Translations under genes and position numbers: made by a program
Shown: piece after piece, positions 5,455-8,011 of the stretch
Layout of the letters: every line of letters begins with the position of its first letter
Position numbering within the stretch: the stretch's first letter is position 1
Notes under the pieces: generated by a model
What the model was told of the DNA's origin: nothing
Databases searched by the model: none
Seen by the model: the letters and a program-made list of their open reading frames with translations, nothing else
NCBI GenBank assembly: GCA_029865405.1
Contig: JAOUGZ010000102.1
Span: 1 to 8,011 of the forward strand
DNA length: 8,011 bases
DNA from: Betaproteobacteria bacterium
GTDB lineage: Bacteria > Pseudomonadota > Gammaproteobacteria > Burkholderiales > SG8-39
Direction of reading: 5' to 3'

Positions 5455-6408
5455 CGCTCTTTGAAAAAGCGGCGAACATGCCGTAGCAATCTGCTCGACG
5501 TGACGGTGATCCGTTCCACAGCAGCCACCCATAATGTTGAGGTCTCCGAAGCGCTTCTTGAGGTGAGCATGTTCGGTGCCGAATTCCCCCGGGTTCCCAA
5601 TGTCGAGTTCGAGCGATTCGTTCAGCTCGGCGTGGCTCTTGCGTGAGGCGTTCGCACGCAAGCCCCGAATTCGGCGCGTCCAGGATTCCCCTTGCTCCAG
5701 CACGTGCTCGAAATGCGTCGGGTGAGCGCAATTGATCATGTAGTAAGCGGGGTAACGCGACGTTGCCGCATCCACGCGCTGTATTGCTTCGCGCAGCGCC
5801 TGTCCCGTAGGAAGCCTGCCGTCGGTTTCGACCGTGAACGAAATAGCGACGGGCATCCCGGCTCCTTCAGCTGCCTTGGCAATGCCGATGGCCTCTTCGA
5901 CGTAATTCATCGTGATAGCCGTCACCATGTCGGCCGCACTATCTTGGAAGACTCGCACTTGAGCGCTGTGGTAGGTTTCAGCCTCCTTCGCCGTCATTGT
6001 CTTGCCGGGGTTATATCCGTCGCCCCGCGGGCCCAAGCATCCGCTGATCACGACCCTCGTGGGGGTTCCCTTGAATTCGCCTCGAATCTCCTCGAGCAGG
6101 GAAATCGCCCTTCGATTGGCGTCGGCCACTTCTTTGGCGCTGTAGCCTAGCTTGCTACCCCAGTCCGGGCTGGCGCGCCAAGTTGCACTTTCGAGAATTA
6201 GTCCGGTGTTGAACCGTCCTGCCAATTCTGCATAGGTACGAAAATACTTGCGTAGTGCAGCCTCGCCTTCCTTGGTCTTTAGCAGGTCGAACGCCGCAAA
6301 ATCCGGCAGCTCCTGTCCCTCAAGGAATATGAGCGTGGTCTCGATGCCGCCGTCAGTGAGAAAGAAATCGCCCCTGAGCTGCGGCAAAGACTTTCGAAAT
6401 TGCGCCAT
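5449..6408 (-). CDS. Homocysteine S-methyltransferase family enzyme
   Basis: The 319-aa enzyme starts at ATG 6408, placed by an AAGGAGGT ribosome-binding site 5-6 bp upstream; an in-frame upstream ATG at 6429 is rejected because it lacks one. The Zn/homocysteine-binding fold is complete. FLTDGGIET near residues 16-24 is the N-terminal barrel motif, ESATWRA (73-79) and SGCLGPRGDGY (122-132) follow, and the three zinc ligands are C227 in MINCAHP and C296-C297 in GGCCGTDHRH. These enzymes transfer a methyl group from a donor such as S-methylmethionine or betaine to homocysteine, forming methionine in the cytosol; the donor here is unknown. There is no cobalamin domain. It forms cassette 4, and its TAA stop is inside the attC box. 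A full metabolic enzyme as a cassette is less common than toxin-antitoxin or unknown genes. Confidence 0.93.
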   Translation of the reverse strand: MAQFRKSLPQLRGDFFLTDGGIETTLIFLEGQELPDFAAFDLLKTKEGEAALRKYFRTYAELAGRFNTGLILESATWRASPDWGSKLGYSAKEVADANRRAISLLEEIRGEFKGTPTRVVISGCLGPRGDGYNPGKTMTAKEAETYHSAQVRVFQDSAADMVTAITMNYVEEAIGIAKAAEGAGMPVAISFTVETDGRLPTGQALREAIQRVDAATSRYPAYYMINCAHPTHFEHVLEQGESWTRRIRGLRANASRKSHAELNESLELDIGNPGEFGTEHAHLKKRFGDLNIMGGCCGTDHRHVEQIATACSPLFQRAS

Positions 6409-6434
6409 CTGAGGACCTCCTTGTGTCAATAGCG

Positions 6435-6501
6435 TCCCAACGTCCGCCGAGATCCGAGCGCGCCGTACTTGGGCGTGTCGGTTTCCACGGCGTAGTTGGG
6501 C
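6435..6501 (-). other. attC site of the HicB/HicA cassette
   Basis: On the minus strand it opens with GCCCAAC (6501-6495), 15 bp after the hicA stop, and closes with GTTGGGA (6441-6435). The closing box fits GTTRRRY except for its last base. The inner arms pair imperfectly (ACGCCG and CGGCGG near the boxes, CCGA and TCGG further in), so the position of the unpaired bases is less clear than in the other sites. Its position between two complete cassettes supports it. Confidence 0.65.
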
Positions 6502-6516
6502 GGCAAACCGCGGAGA

Positions 6517-6729
6517 TCATAGGTCGTTCGGGGTCAGACCCGTGCGCTTGGCAATGCGCGCCAGCATTCGTGGTCCGATCTCTTCGCGGTCATGGAACGC
6601 GTATACCACGTCAGGCCAGCCGGGCCGTGAGAGGGTCTTGTGCGAACCGGACTGGCGCTTGAGCGTCCATCCGATCCGGTAAAGGGCTGCGAGAACACGA
6701 TTGGCCTTCGACGAAGGCCAGTTGCTCAT
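6517..6729 (-). CDS. hicA: HicA-type mRNA interferase toxin
   Basis: This 70-aa protein carries the HicA double-stranded-RNA-binding-like fold: a helix with VLAALYRIGWTLKRQ, then the catalytic motif SGSH with H30, followed by a beta strand (VVYAFHDREEIGP) and the C-terminal helix MLARIAKRTGLTPNDL. HicA cleaves mRNA and tmRNA when not bound by HicB. The start overlaps the hicB stop in ATGA, so the two are translationally coupled. The order hicB-hicA is the reverse of the more common hicA-hicB order but is well known. Length and motifs are normal. Confidence 0.92.
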   Translation of the reverse strand: MSNWPSSKANRVLAALYRIGWTLKRQSGSHKTLSRPGWPDVVYAFHDREEIGPRMLARIAKRTGLTPNDL

Positions 6730-6926
6730 GCCACCGCGATAGAGATGGGCTGAGGCCCGGTCTCGTTGTGCTCGAGACGTTCGGCAAGCACGCGCAGGGC
6801 AAGCACCTGGGCCTTTGCCATGGCTTCTTGCTCGGTGGCGCCGTACGCAAGAACCCCCGGCAGTTCAGGCACTTCCGCCAACCATCGGCCGTCTTCTTCC
6901 CGTTCGTGCTCGATCGTGAAATGCAT
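6726..6926 (-). CDS. hicB: HicB-type antitoxin
   Basis: The 66-aa protein starts at ATG 6926, with GAGG five bases upstream. The longer frame from 6992 is rejected because it would begin inside the attC site. It shows the partial RNase-H-like HicB core: FTIEHEREEDGRWLAEVPELPGVLAYGATEQEAMAKAQVLALRVLAERLE, with the E-ELPG-A-G motif that binds HicA. It is a short form with no C-terminal DNA-binding helix-turn-helix or ribbon-helix-helix visible, so autoregulation by the antitoxin alone is uncertain. It is the first gene of cassette 3, followed by hicA with a 4-bp overlap. Confidence 0.9.
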   Translation of the reverse strand: MHFTIEHEREEDGRWLAEVPELPGVLAYGATEQEAMAKAQVLALRVLAERLEHNETGPQPISIAVA

Positions 6927-6948
6927 AGATACCTCGACAGTTGCGGCG

Positions 6949-6954
6949 ATTCTA
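6949..6954 (-). promoter_or_regulatory. Possible -10 box of the hicBA promoter
   Basis: TAGAAT on the minus strand lies 22 bp before the hicB start, inside the cassette just after the attC boundary. No convincing -35 box is seen at the right distance (TTGGGT is 19 bp away), so the promoter is tentative. Confidence 0.3.
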
Positions 6955-6973
6955 CCCCTGGCGGTCCATTGCC

Positions 6974-7031
6974 ACCCAACGTGTCGCTTCACCGGCGGCC
7001 CTTGGCCGTCCGGTGCAAGCGAGGGTTAGAT
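6974..7031 (-). other. attC site of the HigB/HigA cassette
   Basis: This is the clearest site. On the minus strand it opens with ATCTAAC (7031-7025) and closes with GTTGGGT (6980-6974), both perfect to consensus. The first arm TCGCTTgCACCGGaCGGCC pairs with the second arm, leaving unpaired G and A at the classical extrahelical positions. The length, 58 bp, is close to the historic '59-base element'. The antitoxin stop codon is 5 bp before it. Confidence 0.92.
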
Positions 7032-7036
7032 TCCGA

Positions 7037-7309
7037 TCAAGCGACTTCCAGAAGCGCACGGGGATTCTTCTGCGCGATCAGAAGAAGCGTGCGGGCCGCA
7101 CCTGAAGGAGCACGGCGGCCTTGCTCCCACTCTTGGAGCGTACGCACAGACACCCCGAGGAGCTGCGCAAAGCGGGACTGCGAGAGACCGGTGCGTTCGC
7201 GTACAGATGTCACAGAGGGGATATTGATCACGCGCCCGTGCTCGCCCCGCTTGATATCGCGAATACCTTCAAGAATCTCAAGACCGATATTGCGTTTTGC
7301 CTTAGCCAT
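7037..7309 (-). CDS. higA: HigA-type antitoxin, helix-turn-helix repressor
   Basis: The 90-aa protein starts at ATG 7309, set by GGAGGA at 7315-7320; a longer frame from 7372 has no such site. It has an Xre-type helix-turn-helix at about residues 42-65 (LSQSRFAQLLGVSVRTLQEWEQGR), followed by a RRAPSG loop and a short C-terminal helix. It should bind the toxin and repress the operon. The start lies within the end of the toxin gene (8-bp overlap), giving translational coupling. The promoter palindrome at 7629-7647 is its probable operator. Confidence 0.9.
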   Translation of the reverse strand: MAKAKRNIGLEILEGIRDIKRGEHGRVINIPSVTSVRERTGLSQSRFAQLLGVSVRTLQEWEQGRRAPSGAARTLLLIAQKNPRALLEVA

Positions 7310-7613
7310 CGAACTCCTCCTTGATCTTGCGCAGAACGTGAGCGGGAACGCTTTGCTCTTCATTCTTCGCATAGATCGTCAGCATCCAAACCACGCCTTC
7401 GTGCGTCTTGGCGTAGTAGATCACCCTGATACCGCCTCGCTTACCGCGCCCGGGCTGCGCCCAGCGCAACTTTCGAACCCCGCCAGAACCGGGGACGATC
7501 GCGCCTCGTTCCGGGGCCTCGACCAATGTCACTTGGAGTTTGGCGTACTCGTCGTCCGTAAGGTAGTCGCCGACAAGGCGCGTAAACAGCTTTGATTCGA
7601 CAAAGCTGAACAT
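7302..7613 (-). CDS. higB: RelE/HigB-type toxin
   Basis: The 103-aa product belongs to the RelE/ParE superfamily, HigB2-like type. FVESKLFTRLVGDYLTDDEYAKLQ forms the N-terminal helices, VEAPERGAIVPGSGGVRKLRWAQPGRGKRGGIRVIYY is the central sheet with the RKLRW and basic residues expected for mRNA binding on the ribosome, and VWMLTIYAKNEEQSVPAHVLRKIKEEF ends the protein. It should be an mRNA interferase held in check by the downstream antitoxin. The toxin-first order is typical for HigBA. The ATG at 7613 sits almost at the predicted transcription start and has no Shine-Dalgarno sequence, suggesting a leaderless message. Confidence 0.9.
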   Translation of the reverse strand: MFSFVESKLFTRLVGDYLTDDEYAKLQVTLVEAPERGAIVPGSGGVRKLRWAQPGRGKRGGIRVIYYAKTHEGVVWMLTIYAKNEEQSVPAHVLRKIKEEFDG

Positions 7614-7618
7614 GGTGC

Positions 7619-7646
7619 ATTATACGGCATTGACGTATATCGTCAA
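7619..7646 (-). promoter_or_regulatory. Promoter of the higBA operon
   Basis: On the minus strand, TTGACG (7646-7641) and a perfect TATAAT (7624-7619) are separated by 16 bp. The -10 ends 5 bp before the toxin ATG, so transcription should start at or within a base or two of the ATG. Confidence 0.75.
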
Positions 7647-7647
7647 T
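7629..7647. promoter_or_regulatory. Palindromic operator overlapping the higBA -35 box
   Basis: ATTGACG and CGTCAAT are perfect inverted half-sites around a 5-bp AT-only centre. They overlap the -35 box and the spacer, the ideal position for repression by the antitoxin or the toxin-antitoxin complex. Binding by HigA is inferred. Confidence 0.65.
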
Positions 7648-7651
7648 CGGA

Positions 7652-7723
7652 ATCTAACGATAGAGGTAAGCCGCGCGCGGAGGGCGCAGCCCGGAGCGCG
7701 TCGGCTTGACCGAACGGTTAGGC
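7652..7723 (-). other. attC site of the membrane-protein cassette
   Basis: On the minus strand it opens with GCCTAAC (7723-7717), containing the TAA stop of the upstream gene, and closes with GTTAGAT (7658-7652), both perfect to consensus. The first arm AAGCCGaCGCGC pairs with GCGCGCGGCTT, leaving an unpaired A. This arm closely resembles attC sites of the resistance integron cassettes (for example aadA-type). Confidence 0.9.
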
Positions 7724-8008
7724 CGCATTTTGTTTGTTTCGACGTATAAGAAGCAATGAGCGGACGACGGATACGATAAATGAGACCAATAGCAGGGTGT
7801 GTATACCGCCGACAACTATGAGTCCTAGGTTATCGTAGAACCGGTCAAGTAGAGCAGCGAGACCCCAAGCTAGAAGCGGATAGAAGGGAAAGACTGGCAT
7901 TGGGGAAAAGCCTCCGGAGTCTCCTCGCGCGGCACGCTCCAAGAGGCAGGTTGGTATCCATAGAAACCAGACTACGAAAAGAAAGACGGGAAATAGAACC
8001 GAGGTCAT
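7718..8008 (-). CDS. Small integral membrane protein of unknown function
   Basis: The 96-aa protein has three likely membrane segments: residues 3-22, rich in Val/Phe/Trp; about 38-56 (VFPFYPLLAWGLAALLDRF); and about 62-86 (LGLIVVGGIHTLLLVSFIVSVVRSL). It ends in a basic tail (RRNKQNAA), probably on the cytoplasmic side. A short loop with RAARGDSGG connects the first two segments. I do not recognise the family; small multi-pass proteins of unknown function are frequent cassette cargo. Its stop lies in the attC core box. The start ATG at 8008 is only 3 bp from the window edge, so its ribosome-binding site and promoter cannot be judged. Confidence 0.75.
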   Translation of the reverse strand: MTSVLFPVFLFVVWFLWIPTCLLERAARGDSGGFSPMPVFPFYPLLAWGLAALLDRFYDNLGLIVVGGIHTLLLVSFIVSVVRSLLLIRRNKQNAA

Positions 8009-8011
8009 ACC

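Noticed and set aside
6424..6429. TTGACA upstream of the methyltransferase on the minus strand
   Set aside because: No -10 box lies at 16-18 bp; that position is inside the gene start. It is probably chance next to the ribosome-binding site.

Overview
The window is best read as a stretch of an integron gene-cassette array, interrupted by one insertion sequence and joined at its left side to a very GC-rich chromosomal flank. Every gene except the transposase is on the minus strand, so the array reads right to left. The host is probably a high-GC proteobacterium. A betaproteobacterial, Burkholderiales-like origin is my guess, from the MreB-like partial gene and the style of the flanking genes; the sequence does not prove it.

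Left flank (1-2089): the partial MreB-like gene (start 460), two small secreted proteins of unknown function (498-1064 and 1116-1568), and a conserved protein of unknown function (1616-2089). No attC site was found among these genes. The three leftmost genes are visibly richer in G+C than the genes to the right.

Cassette array (2135-8011): I identify six attC recombination sites, at 7652-7723, 6974-7031, 6435-6501, 5364-5454, 4799-4887 (split, completed by 3216-3219) and 2135-2221. Each has GTT/AAC-ended core boxes around an imperfect inverted repeat. In five of six the unpaired bases sit on the same arm, which orients the sites on the minus strand like the genes. The cassettes in order are: (1) a small membrane protein; (2) a HigB/HigA-type toxin-antitoxin pair with its own promoter and operator; (3) a HicB/HicA pair; (4) a homocysteine S-methyltransferase; (5) a BrnT/BrnA pair; (6) an atypical short-chain dehydrogenase/epimerase. 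Three of the six cassettes are toxin-antitoxin modules, which are expected to stabilise an array. The integrase gene and attI should lie beyond the right edge.

Insertion sequence (about 3220-4798, plus strand): an IS110-family, IS1111-group element with a DEDD/serine transposase. It has 12-bp subterminal inverted repeats (11/12 matching) and about 340 bp of noncoding DNA at its right end, where this group is expected to encode its bridge RNA. It sits in the recombination core of the attC of cassette 5. Removing 3220-4798 recreates a GGCTAAC core box, the same box found in the attC of cassette 6. Joining its ends, as in the circular intermediate, would build a promoter: TTGACA, 17 bp, CAGAAT. 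This is the behaviour of the IS1111-attC elements that target integron cassettes.
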